Positions 28,701-37,268 of a stretch of DNA of 64,000 nt are shown in pieces; the first letter of the stretch is position 1; each line of letters opens with the position of its first letter. The position numbers were made by a program, and so were the translations under genes. Source of the DNA: Aphanothece hegewaldii CCALA 016 (GTDB taxonomy: Bacteria; Cyanobacteriota; Cyanobacteriia; Cyanobacteriales; Microcystaceae); contig NZ_PXOH01000009.1 in the NCBI RefSeq assembly GCF_003007785.1, forward strand, positions 62,001-126,000, in the 5' to 3' direction. The notes under the pieces are model-generated. The model searched no databases, was not told where the DNA came from, and was given only the letters and a program-made list of their open reading frames with translations.

Positions 28701-30114
28701 ATTTACCCAGTTTCAAAAACAAGGTTTTTATAGCTTGCTGTTTTTGATGCAGGGACTCGAAAAATATAAAATGACCACATCACTACAGATAACGGTTCTT
28801 ACTAATCATCTTCATGATGTCATCGGTGGTGAAACCCTTCATCCAGAAAAAGCAACTCTTTTAGGACTGTGTAAAGTTATTCCTCAAGAGTATCCACAGA
28901 TAACGTGTCGCAATATAGACATTATTTCGGATTTAGAGAAAATAGACGAGCGCATTTTAACCGAATTACTCACACCAACCGATGATACAGTAATCGCCTA
29001 TCGTTTTAACCATCGTTGGCATCAAACTTTTAAACCGATTTCTTTAAACAAAACAGTAACATTAAAAGAAAATGGCGTTTATCTGATTATTGGCGATTTA
29101 AACAACGGTTTAGGTCATGTTTGGGCGAAATATCTGCCTAAAACCGCTAAATTGATTTTAATTGGTCACTCACCTTTAACTCAATTAGAAGAACATCTAT
29201 TTATACCCGCAGATATCACCAATGAAACCGAACTGAGAAACGCATTAGAACAAGGTGAAGCGACATTTGGACAAATTCAGGGAGTCTTCTATTCAACACC
29301 AATGAGTAATTCTGATGGAACCTCTCCTTTACAACTCCTCAATATCTCCCAATGCGAATATAACTTTAAAACGAAAGCTGATGGGTTATTGGTTTTAGCT
29401 AAAATCTTACAAAACAAAGAAATCGATTTTTGTTGCTTACAATCTTCCCTATCATCTATTATCGGTGGTTTGGGTTTAGGTGCCTATGCTGCGGCTAATT
29501 GTTTTATTGATGCTTTTGCTATAGAACAAGGATGGATTAGTATTAACTGGGATGCTGTACAATTCGACCATAATATAGACCTAAATCAAGGTTTTGGGGC
29601 AAGTTTAGCCCAATTTGCCCTAACTCCGTCGGAAGTTTGGCAAATGACACAACAAATTTTAGCAATCGGTTCAGCAAATCAAGTTATTATTTCCAAAGGG
29701 GATTTACAGTCGCGCTTTTTACCCACTCAACCGAAATTAGAAGATAATCAACAACATTCTAGACCCAATTTATCAAATGATTATATTGCACCGCGAAACG
29801 AGATAGAACAAACAATTGCTGAAATATGGCAAGAAATTTTAGGACTAGAAACCGTTGGTATTCATGATAGTTTCTTCGACTTAGGAGGACATTCACTGCT
29901 TGCAATACAAGTGTTGTCCCGTTTACGAGAAAACTTTCAAGTTGAACTATCGATGAGTGATTTATTATTCGATACTCCAACTGTTGCGGGATTGGCTGAA
30001 GTTATCGCCGTAAAACAGCCAAAAACCGAAGAATTACAAGAGATTGCAGCCCTTTTAGCCGAAGTTCAAGGACTCTCATCAGACGAAATTCAACAACTCA
30101 TCGATAATCATTAA
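25753..30114 (+). CDS. Type I PKS module KS-AT-KR-ACP (malonyl-type AT)
   Basis: Paralogue of the PKS at 3863-8236, lacking its N-terminal helix. KS (about 10-420) has Cys182 in TACSTSL plus EAHGTGT and KTNIGH. The AT has Ser617 in GHSIGE and HAFH, which indicates malonyl-CoA. The KR-like region retains Tyr1245 in GAYAAAN and a Lys in FKTKADG, but it is shortened and its nucleotide loop reads IGDLNNGLG, with no LDD motif. The carrier serine is Ser1381 in DLGGHSLL. It inserts one malonate unit between Gly and Ala in the predicted chain, which would give a gamma-amino acid unit from Gly; whether the ketone is reduced is unclear. The ATG at 25753 overlaps the previous gene by 8 bases; an in-frame ATG at 25768 is an alternative start. 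Confidence 0.92.
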   Translation: MDNSAMKTNGLEIAIIGMAGRFPGAKNLDEFWYNLQQGIESIHVFSDEELRKSGVDEALISHPQYIKAGGFLDGIDLFDAAFFGFNPREAEIIDPQHRLFLECAWEALENAGYDSENTSGTVGVYAGTAMNGYLFNLYTNATIRNSVNPYQLFLASDKDFLTTRVSYKLNLEGPSVDIQTACSTSLVAVHIACQSLLSGECDIALAGGVAVSRNEGYLYQEGGIYSPDGHCRAFDAKAQGTVGGNGVGIVVLKRLEDALADGDTIQAVIKGSAINNDGSLKVSYTAPRIDSQAKVIRTALGMAEVEPETISYIEAHGTGTALGDPIEIAALSQVFRKSTQKTELCAIGSVKTNIGHLDAAAGIASLIKTVLAIKHQQIPPSLHFSEANPQINFKNSPFYVNHSLTKWHKNVMRAGVSSFGIGGTNAHVILEEAPKLETEKLQDKYQLLVLSAKTPTALETATTNLVEHFKKHPDLNLADVAYTLSLGRRAFEHRRIIVGQNLEEIRDALETRNPERVFTQISSPRSVVFMFSGQGSQYLNMGRELYQHEPIFRTTVDDCCEKLKPFLEQDLRDIIYSDLDTLQKTCYAQSALFVIEYALAQLWMSWGIYPEAMIGHSIGEYVAACLSNVFSLDDALELVALRGKLMQQQPVGEMLSVALSEAEIQPWLNDEISLAAINSPSVCVVSGNQKAIATLFDSLTKKEISCHRLHTSHAFHSPMMEPVLKPFIEKIKQIQLNSPKIPIISNVTGTWLTGTEATNPEYWGKHLLSTVRFADGIVELTQEPQRIFLEIGPGNTLGILSKQPIFSSLRHPKQESSDIAFILHTLGKLWGNGVKVNWKNFYTNEHPYRIPLPTYPFERQRYWIEPQNEPISPDLTNWCYIPSWERDLLPEAVEKEKIQKACWLIFLDSLGVGAKIARQLTLLGQDVITVAIGESFTELDYRAFAIHPNQKEDYFALLEDLSWREFKPNYILHGWGMTEEQTSFTQFQKQGFYSLLFLMQGLEKYKMTTSLQITVLTNHLHDVIGGETLHPEKATLLGLCKVIPQEYPQITCRNIDIISDLEKIDERILTELLTPTDDTVIAYRFNHRWHQTFKPISLNKTVTLKENGVYLIIGDLNNGLGHVWAKYLPKTAKLILIGHSPLTQLEEHLFIPADITNETELRNALEQGEATFGQIQGVFYSTPMSNSDGTSPLQLLNISQCEYNFKTKADGLLVLAKILQNKEIDFCCLQSSLSSIIGGLGLGAYAAANCFIDAFAIEQGWISINWDAVQFDHNIDLNQGFGASLAQFALTPSEVWQMTQQILAIGSANQVIISKGDLQSRFLPTQPKLEDNQQHSRPNLSNDYIAPRNEIEQTIAEIWQEILGLETVGIHDSFFDLGGHSLLAIQVLSRLRENFQVELSMSDLLFDTPTVAGLAEVIAVKQPKTEELQEIAALLAEVQGLSSDEIQQLIDNH

Positions 30115-30119
30115 ACATT

Positions 30120-33100
30120 ATGAAAGACCTCTCTCAACAAATTGCTAATCTTACTCCAGAACAACGAATCTTGTTTGAAAAACGACTCAAACAAAAAGGT
30201 TTAAAGCATCCTCAAATTCAAGCAATTCCCAGACGACAGCATACAGATAGTTTACCGTTATCCTTTGCTCAACAGCGACTTTGGTTTATCCAACAACTCG
30301 ACCCGAATAATTATTCTTATAATGTTCCTACTGCGTTTCGTCTAGTGGGTAAATTAGAAATCAATATCCTAGAACAAACCCTCAATGAAATCATCAAACG
30401 TCACGAAACCCTCAGAACGACTTTTACGATAGATGAAAACAAACAACCCATACAGATAATTGTTCCCTTTGAACCGATATCTCTACCCGTTATTGATGTT
30501 GTCGAAACAGAAATTCAATCCATCGCAGAAACAGAATTTTGTTATCCTTTTGATTTAACTAAACCCCTATTAAGAGTCAAATTACTGAGACTCACACAGA
30601 CAGACCATGTTTTATTACTGACTGCTCATCATATCATAAGCGATCGCTGGTCAGTGGGTATTTTTATCCGTGAGATGACCCTACTATATTCCTCTTTTGC
30701 TCAAAATAAGCCTTCACCATTAAGCGAACTTCCGATACAATATGCAGATTGGGCCATATGGCAACGTCAACGACTCCAAGATACAGAAGAAAAACAGATT
30801 ACTTACTGGAGACAACAATTACAGGATTTATCTATTATAGAACTTCCTACCGACCGTCCTCGACCTGCCATTCCGACCTATCAAGGCGCACAATATCCCA
30901 TCATCTTATCAAAAAATTTATCAGAACAACTTAAAGAACTCAGTGCCAAAGAAGGAGTTACACTGTTTACACTTCTGCTGACTGCTTTTAAAGTTCTACT
31001 ACACCGCTATACTCATCAACATGATATCGTCATCGGAACCGAAATCGCAAACCGCGATCGTATAGAAACAGAAACATTAATTGGTCTTTTTGTCAATACT
31101 CTTGTTTTGCGGACAAATTTAAAAGAAAATCCGACATTTAGAGAATTATTAAATCAAGTTAGAGAAGTAACACTAGGTGCATTTGCTCATCAAGACTTAC
31201 CATTCGAGAAGCTAGTCGAAGTTCTAAACCCAGAACGGAATCTTAGTCAAATGATACCCTTATTTCAGGTAAAATTTGACTTTCAATTGGCCCCCATCAA
31301 ACCCTTAGAATTAGCAGGGTTAAGCTTAGAACGTTTACCCTTTGATAACGCAACCGTAAAATACGAATTACGATTTAATTTACAGGATAGCGAACAGGGA
31401 ATCTGCGGACAAATCGAGTATAGTACCGACTTATTCGATGAAGCGACTATTCAAGCATTTGCGGAACATTGGAGAATACTGTTAGAAGGTATCATTACTG
31501 AACCACTACAGAGAATATCAGAATTACCGTTACTTTCTTCCATTGAACAACAGTTATTGACTGAGTGGAACAATACCCAAAAAAACTATCCGACATTGTG
31601 TATTCATCAACTCTTTGAAGCACAAGTTAAACAAACCCCTGATGCTGTAGCGGTTATTGATGGAGAAGAAACCCTTACCTACAGTGAACTCAATACTAAA
31701 TCTAATCAACTCGCACATTATTTACAAAGTATCGGAATACAACCAGAAGATAGAATTGGGATAGAATGCGATCGTACTTTTCATCTCATTATAGGACTTC
31801 TTGGCATCCTTAAAGCTGGTGCTGCTTATGTTCCACTTGACCCAAATTACCCACCAGAACGATTAGCGTTTACGATACAAGATGCGGGATGTTCAGTAAT
31901 TGTGACGCAACAGAAGTTTAGCGAAATGTTACCGCACAATGAGAGAAAAATTATTTGTCTAGATACCTATCAAACTGTAGGGGTTTGGTTTCCCAACCCG
32001 TCACAAGACAATAATCCCATTAATACCATCAATGCTAATAACCTAGCATACATCATCTATACATCTGGTTCGACAGGAAAACCCAAAGGAGTCACGATTA
32101 CTCATCATAATACCGTTCAATTTCTCCACTGGGCCAAAGAAGTTTTTAGTACTGATGAACTTAAAGGAGTTCTTGCATCTACTTCTATCTGTTTTGATTT
32201 ATCTATATTTGAAATTTTTCTACCTTTAAGTTGTGGTGGAACCGTTATACTTGCTGAAAATGCCCTTGCTTTACCCACCCTAAAAGCCGCCAATCAAGTT
32301 ACACTAATCAATACCGTACCCAGTGCGATTAGCCAATTATTCCAAACAAACAATATTCCCGCATCAGTCCGTACCATTAATTTAGCAGGGGAAGCACTAC
32401 AACCGCGCTTAGTCCAACAACTCGAACCGCTTGCCAAAATTTATAACTTATACGGCCCTTCTGAAGATACCACCTATTCAACTTATACCATAGTAACTAA
32501 AGATTCCGTCACCATTGGAAGACCCATCGCTAATACTCAGATTTATATTTTAGATTCATATCTTAACCCCGTTCCTATTGGTGTATCTGGAGAACTCTAC
32601 ATCAGTAGTTCTGGACTCTTCAGAGGATATCATAACCAACCCCAATTAACCGCAGATAAATTGATTCCTAATCCTTTTTTTAGTACAAACGCGACAAGAA
32701 TGTACAAAACAGGTGATTTAGCTAAATATAAACCTGATGGAACGATTGAATATCTTGGTAGACTGGATAACCAAGTCAAAATCAGAGGATATCGGATAGA
32801 AATCGGCGAAATAGAAGCAATTATCAGTCAATATTCAGCTATACGCGAAACAGTAGTAACGGTGGGGAAAGAAAATCAATCTTTAATTGCATATATTGTT
32901 CTAGAAGAAACATCAAATCCCACTGATGTACGACGTTTTCTAACATCAAAGTTACCCAGTTACATGATACCGAGTATCTTTATCGAACTTGAAGCCTTAC
33001 CCCGTTTGCCGAATGGGAAGCTAGATCGAAAAATACTCCCAGAACCCGATAATTTACGTCCAGACCTAGAATCAAGCTACGTTACCCCAAAAACGGAGTT

Positions 33101-36100
33101 AGAAAAAACAATTGCTAATATCTGGCAAAAAGCCCTAAATAAAGAGCAAATTGGAATTTATGATAATTTCTTTGAATTGGGGGGACATTCGCTACTCGGA
33201 ATGAAAGTTACTGGTGAACTAAGCGACATTTTGGGTATTTCAGTTCCGTTACGAAGTCTATTTGAACAACCCACAGTAGCAGGATTAATCGAACAAATCA
33301 ACACTATCGACAGTAACGAGAAGCAACAACTACCGAAAATTATTCCCAATTTAGCAGAACGTTATCAACCTTTCCCACTGACAGATATTCAACAAGCATA
33401 TCTCATCGGTCGTAGTGATGCGTATGAATTGGGAAATGTATCGACACATGGTTATCGAGAAATTGAAACCGTTGGGTTATCGGTAGAAAAAGTTGAACAA
33501 GCGTTTCAGAAAATAATCGATCGCCATGATATGCTAAGAGTCATCATCAATGAAGATGGCCAACAACAGATTTTAGAAAAAGTGCCACTTTATGAGATTA
33601 AAACGATCGATTTACGAAATCAAGATCCTGAAGCTACTTTAGCAGAAATACGAGATCATCTTTCCCATCAAATCCTAAAAACCGAACAATGGCCATTATT
33701 TGAAATCGTAGCAACCCTCTTAGACAAAAACCGTATTCGCTTTCATGTCAGTTTCGATGTTCTTATCGGTGATGCGTGGAGTTTTCAGCTTTTGGGGGCA
33801 GAACTTGCCCAAATTATCCAAAATCCAGATAATATCCTTTCTCCTCTTTTTCTATCATTCCGTGATTACGTCTTAGCTGAAATGACTTTACGAGAGACAG
33901 AACTTTATCAAAACTCTCTCACGTATTGGCAAAATCGTTTAACAACCCTTCCTAGTTCTCCTGAACTCCCAACTCAGAAAAACTTATCAGCTATTACCCA
34001 TCCTCGTTTCGTGCGTCGTAGTGGTTCCCTAGAACCCCAAATTTGGCAACGTCTTAAACAAAAAGCGAGTCAGATAGGAATTACCCCATCAAGTTTAGTC
34101 TTAGCTGCTTTTGCGGAAATTCTAACAATTTGGAGTAGAAAACCGAGTTTTACCATTAATTTAACCCTCTTTAACCGTCTTCCTCTCCATTCTGAAGTAA
34201 ATCAAATCATTGGGGACTTCACCTCATCGACATTACTCGCTGTAGACAACTCAGAACAAAATTCATTTACCCTTCGTGCTAAACACATTCAAGCCCAACT
34301 GTGGGAAGATTTAGATCATCGCTATGTTAGTGGGGTCAAAGTTTTACGAGAATTAGCACGTTTGCAGGGTCGGACAACAGGTGCATTAATGCCAGTCGTT
34401 TTTACCAGTACCCTAACACAAAATATTCAGCATCAACCATCTTTACCCACAGAAGTTGTTTATAGTCTCAGTCAAACCTCTCAAGTGTATCTAGACCATC
34501 AGGTGTCTGAGATAGAAAATGCTTTAGTCTTTAACTGGGACACTATTGATGAACTGTTTCCTGTGGGTGTTTTAGATGATATGTTTGCGGTGTACAGTGA
34601 TTTTCTGCATCGTTTAGCTAACTGTACGGAGATTTGGGACGCATCCACTCGATTATTATTACCACCATCTCAAATAGAACAAATAACCGCTACTAACCGA
34701 ACTGAACAGGATTTTAGTCAGAAAGATTACTTATTACATCATCTGTTTTTTGAGCAAGTTTCGCAAAATGCACAGAATACGGCTATTATTACATCCCATT
34801 GTAGAATAACTTACAAAGAATTAGGCGATCGTTCTTTAAATCTTGCCCATCAACTCAAAACATTAGGGGTGAAACCTAATCAATTAGTAGCAGTTGTCAT
34901 GGAAAAAGGATGGGAACAAATTGTAGCAACTTTAGGGATTTTAGCTTCTGGTGCTGCGTATGTACCTATTGACCCAGAATTACCCACCGAACGAAGATTA
35001 TATTTATTACAAGAAACGCAAGTCCAACAAATTTTAACCCAATCTTGGTTAGAAAATACTTTAGTTTGGCCAGAAAATATTCAACGAATTTGTATAGATA
35101 AAATTAATCCTTCTCCTTGTACAGAATTTAGCATTGAAACCACTCCACAAGATTTAGCTTACGTTATTTATACATCTGGCTCTACAGGAACCCCAAAAGG
35201 CGTTATGATTGATCATCAAGGAGTAGTCAACACTATTTTAGATATTAATCAACGCTTCAATGTTACTATTCAAGATAAAATATTAGCCCTATCTTCTCTT
35301 AGTTTTGATTTATCAGTCTATGATATTTTCGGAACATTAGCCGTAGGTGGGACAATTATTATTCCCGATGCAGACAAAATAAAAGAACCCTCTCACTGGA
35401 GAGAATTAATCACTCAATACAATGTAACTATTTGGAATTCTGTACCTGCATTGATGCAGATGTTATTAACAGAACCTATCGAACAAAACTCATTACGTTT
35501 AGTTCTTTTAAGTGGTGACTGGTTACCCTTGAATTTACCTGAACAAATCCAGAATCAATTAGGAAAAACAGAAATTATTAGTTTAGGAGGGGCAACCGAA
35601 GCATCAATCTGGTCTATTTTATATCCTATCCAAAAAATAAATCTTAATTGGAAAAGTGTTCCCTATGGTCGTCCCATGACCAATCAAACTTTTTATATCT
35701 TAAATGAATATCTAGAACCCTGTCCGATGTGGGTTACAGGACAATTATATATTGGTGGGATTGGACTTAGTAAAGGTTACTGGAACAACGAAGAAAAAAC
35801 GAAAGCGAGTTTTATCATTCATCCCCAAACGCAGGAACGGTTATACAAAACAGGTGATTTAGGGAGATATTTAAGTGATGGAAATATCGAATTTTTGGGA
35901 CGCGAAGACTTTCAAGTTAAAGTCAATGGTTATCGCATCGAATTAGGGGAAATAGAAACAACTTTAAAACAACATTCCGCTATCAAAGAGGCAATTGTAT
36001 CCGTAGAGCAACAACAGCTTATCGCTTATATCATTCCCAAACAAAAGTTAGAAAATATCGATTTTAAACTCGAACAACGAGGAATCAGAGAATTACAGCA

Positions 36101-37268
36101 ATCTCAATCAATTCAGCTACCTATACCCAATATTGATGACGCATACACTCAAACTTATTTTCAGCGACAAAGTTATCGTCAATTTCTTAATCAACCGATT
36201 CACTTACATGAGTTTAGTCAATTTTTAAGTTGTCTATTGCAATTAAATCTACCTGAATATCCTCTACCCAAATATCGTTATGCTTCAGCAGGAAGTCTTT
36301 ACCCTGTACAAGTTTATCTATTGATTAAACCCAATCAAATACAAAACCTAGAAGCAGGATTTTACTACTATAATCCCGTTGAACATCAATTAATTTTTCT
36401 CACTCCTTATTCTAGTCATAATCAGTGGTATGGCAATAATCAAGCTATTTTTCAACAATCGGCTTTTGCCTTATTTTTGATTGGAGAATTAAAAGCAATT
36501 ACACCGATGTATGGTGAAAAAGCAAGAGATTTTTGTTTACTCGAAGCAGGTTATATGAGTCAATTACTAATGGAAACAGCAGTTAAAGAAGAAATCGGAT
36601 TATGTCCCATCGGAACCTTAGAATTTGAACAGCTACAAAAACAATTACAATTAGAATCTAGTCAAATATTATTACATAGTTTTGTCGGGGGTAAAATTGC
36701 TCCTACTTGGTTAAATCAATGGCTACAACCTCAGCAAACAGGTTCAATTACTGAACAATTAAAACAATTTCTACGTCAGAAATTACCAGATTACATGATA
36801 CCTTCTATTTATCTATTAATTGAAGCTTTACCCTTAACAGCTAATGGAAAAGTAGACCGAAAATTATTACCGAAACCCGATATATCTTTCTCTCCTCAAA
36901 CTATATTTGTTGAACCAAAAACAGAACTAGAAAAAGCCATAACAGAAATTTGGTCAAAATCACTTAATCTAGATAAAATCGGAATTTATGATAACTTTTT
37001 TGATTTAGGAGGCAATTCATTTTTAGCGACTCAAGTTTTAGCTCAAATTCGCCATACTTTTCAGGTTGAATTAACAATTAGACAGTTTTTTGAAATGCCT
37101 AAAGTTTCTGAATTAGTTACTTGGTTAGAAAAAAATAAACAGCAACAAGAAATAGAAATAATTGAAAAAGTGAATCGAGATGAGATAGAAGATGTGAGTC
37201 AGTTGTCTGATGAAGAAGTAAAATTAATGTTGGCAAAACTGTTAGAGGAAGGAAGTAAAAATGAATAA
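30120..37268 (+). CDS. NRPS C-A(Ala)-PCP-Cy-A(Cys)-Ox-PCP, thiazole-forming
   Basis: Module 1: C (about 40-470, HHIISDRW), A (485-985) with code DLFNNALTYK, a known Ala code, and PCP (GGHSLL near 1021). Module 2 starts with a heterocyclisation domain (from about 1085, LTDIQQAYLIGR) whose DVLIGDAWS fits the Cy motif DxxxxDxxS. The second A domain has the code DLYNLSLIWK, exactly that for Cys. A nitroreductase-like flavin oxidase domain (about 1975-2215, QSYRQFLNQP, YASAGSLYPVQVYLL, EAGYMSQLL) is inserted between A8 (NGYRIELGEIE) and the end of the A domain (ANGKVDRKLLP). PCP2 has DLGGNSFL near 2299. Cy plus Ox converts Cys to an aromatic thiazole, as in EpoB. The acidic, helical C-terminus is a likely docking segment. 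The next gene starts 8 bases before the stop. Confidence 0.94.
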   Translation: MKDLSQQIANLTPEQRILFEKRLKQKGLKHPQIQAIPRRQHTDSLPLSFAQQRLWFIQQLDPNNYSYNVPTAFRLVGKLEINILEQTLNEIIKRHETLRTTFTIDENKQPIQIIVPFEPISLPVIDVVETEIQSIAETEFCYPFDLTKPLLRVKLLRLTQTDHVLLLTAHHIISDRWSVGIFIREMTLLYSSFAQNKPSPLSELPIQYADWAIWQRQRLQDTEEKQITYWRQQLQDLSIIELPTDRPRPAIPTYQGAQYPIILSKNLSEQLKELSAKEGVTLFTLLLTAFKVLLHRYTHQHDIVIGTEIANRDRIETETLIGLFVNTLVLRTNLKENPTFRELLNQVREVTLGAFAHQDLPFEKLVEVLNPERNLSQMIPLFQVKFDFQLAPIKPLELAGLSLERLPFDNATVKYELRFNLQDSEQGICGQIEYSTDLFDEATIQAFAEHWRILLEGIITEPLQRISELPLLSSIEQQLLTEWNNTQKNYPTLCIHQLFEAQVKQTPDAVAVIDGEETLTYSELNTKSNQLAHYLQSIGIQPEDRIGIECDRTFHLIIGLLGILKAGAAYVPLDPNYPPERLAFTIQDAGCSVIVTQQKFSEMLPHNERKIICLDTYQTVGVWFPNPSQDNNPINTINANNLAYIIYTSGSTGKPKGVTITHHNTVQFLHWAKEVFSTDELKGVLASTSICFDLSIFEIFLPLSCGGTVILAENALALPTLKAANQVTLINTVPSAISQLFQTNNIPASVRTINLAGEALQPRLVQQLEPLAKIYNLYGPSEDTTYSTYTIVTKDSVTIGRPIANTQIYILDSYLNPVPIGVSGELYISSSGLFRGYHNQPQLTADKLIPNPFFSTNATRMYKTGDLAKYKPDGTIEYLGRLDNQVKIRGYRIEIGEIEAIISQYSAIRETVVTVGKENQSLIAYIVLEETSNPTDVRRFLTSKLPSYMIPSIFIELEALPRLPNGKLDRKILPEPDNLRPDLESSYVTPKTELEKTIANIWQKALNKEQIGIYDNFFELGGHSLLGMKVTGELSDILGISVPLRSLFEQPTVAGLIEQINTIDSNEKQQLPKIIPNLAERYQPFPLTDIQQAYLIGRSDAYELGNVSTHGYREIETVGLSVEKVEQAFQKIIDRHDMLRVIINEDGQQQILEKVPLYEIKTIDLRNQDPEATLAEIRDHLSHQILKTEQWPLFEIVATLLDKNRIRFHVSFDVLIGDAWSFQLLGAELAQIIQNPDNILSPLFLSFRDYVLAEMTLRETELYQNSLTYWQNRLTTLPSSPELPTQKNLSAITHPRFVRRSGSLEPQIWQRLKQKASQIGITPSSLVLAAFAEILTIWSRKPSFTINLTLFNRLPLHSEVNQIIGDFTSSTLLAVDNSEQNSFTLRAKHIQAQLWEDLDHRYVSGVKVLRELARLQGRTTGALMPVVFTSTLTQNIQHQPSLPTEVVYSLSQTSQVYLDHQVSEIENALVFNWDTIDELFPVGVLDDMFAVYSDFLHRLANCTEIWDASTRLLLPPSQIEQITATNRTEQDFSQKDYLLHHLFFEQVSQNAQNTAIITSHCRITYKELGDRSLNLAHQLKTLGVKPNQLVAVVMEKGWEQIVATLGILASGAAYVPIDPELPTERRLYLLQETQVQQILTQSWLENTLVWPENIQRICIDKINPSPCTEFSIETTPQDLAYVIYTSGSTGTPKGVMIDHQGVVNTILDINQRFNVTIQDKILALSSLSFDLSVYDIFGTLAVGGTIIIPDADKIKEPSHWRELITQYNVTIWNSVPALMQMLLTEPIEQNSLRLVLLSGDWLPLNLPEQIQNQLGKTEIISLGGATEASIWSILYPIQKINLNWKSVPYGRPMTNQTFYILNEYLEPCPMWVTGQLYIGGIGLSKGYWNNEEKTKASFIIHPQTQERLYKTGDLGRYLSDGNIEFLGREDFQVKVNGYRIELGEIETTLKQHSAIKEAIVSVEQQQLIAYIIPKQKLENIDFKLEQRGIRELQQSQSIQLPIPNIDDAYTQTYFQRQSYRQFLNQPIHLHEFSQFLSCLLQLNLPEYPLPKYRYASAGSLYPVQVYLLIKPNQIQNLEAGFYYYNPVEHQLIFLTPYSSHNQWYGNNQAIFQQSAFALFLIGELKAITPMYGEKARDFCLLEAGYMSQLLMETAVKEEIGLCPIGTLEFEQLQKQLQLESSQILLHSFVGGKIAPTWLNQWLQPQQTGSITEQLKQFLRQKLPDYMIPSIYLLIEALPLTANGKVDRKLLPKPDISFSPQTIFVEPKTELEKAITEIWSKSLNLDKIGIYDNFFDLGGNSFLATQVLAQIRHTFQVELTIRQFFEMPKVSELVTWLEKNKQQQEIEIIEKVNRDEIEDVSQLSDEEVKLMLAKLLEEGSKNE
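31977..31999 (+). repeat. 23-nt palindromic element, copy 3
   Basis: Starts GTAGGGGTTTGG and ends TTTCCCAACCC. In frame in the first Ala A domain, encoding VGVWFPNP before NNLAYIIYTSGSTG. Confidence 0.75.
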
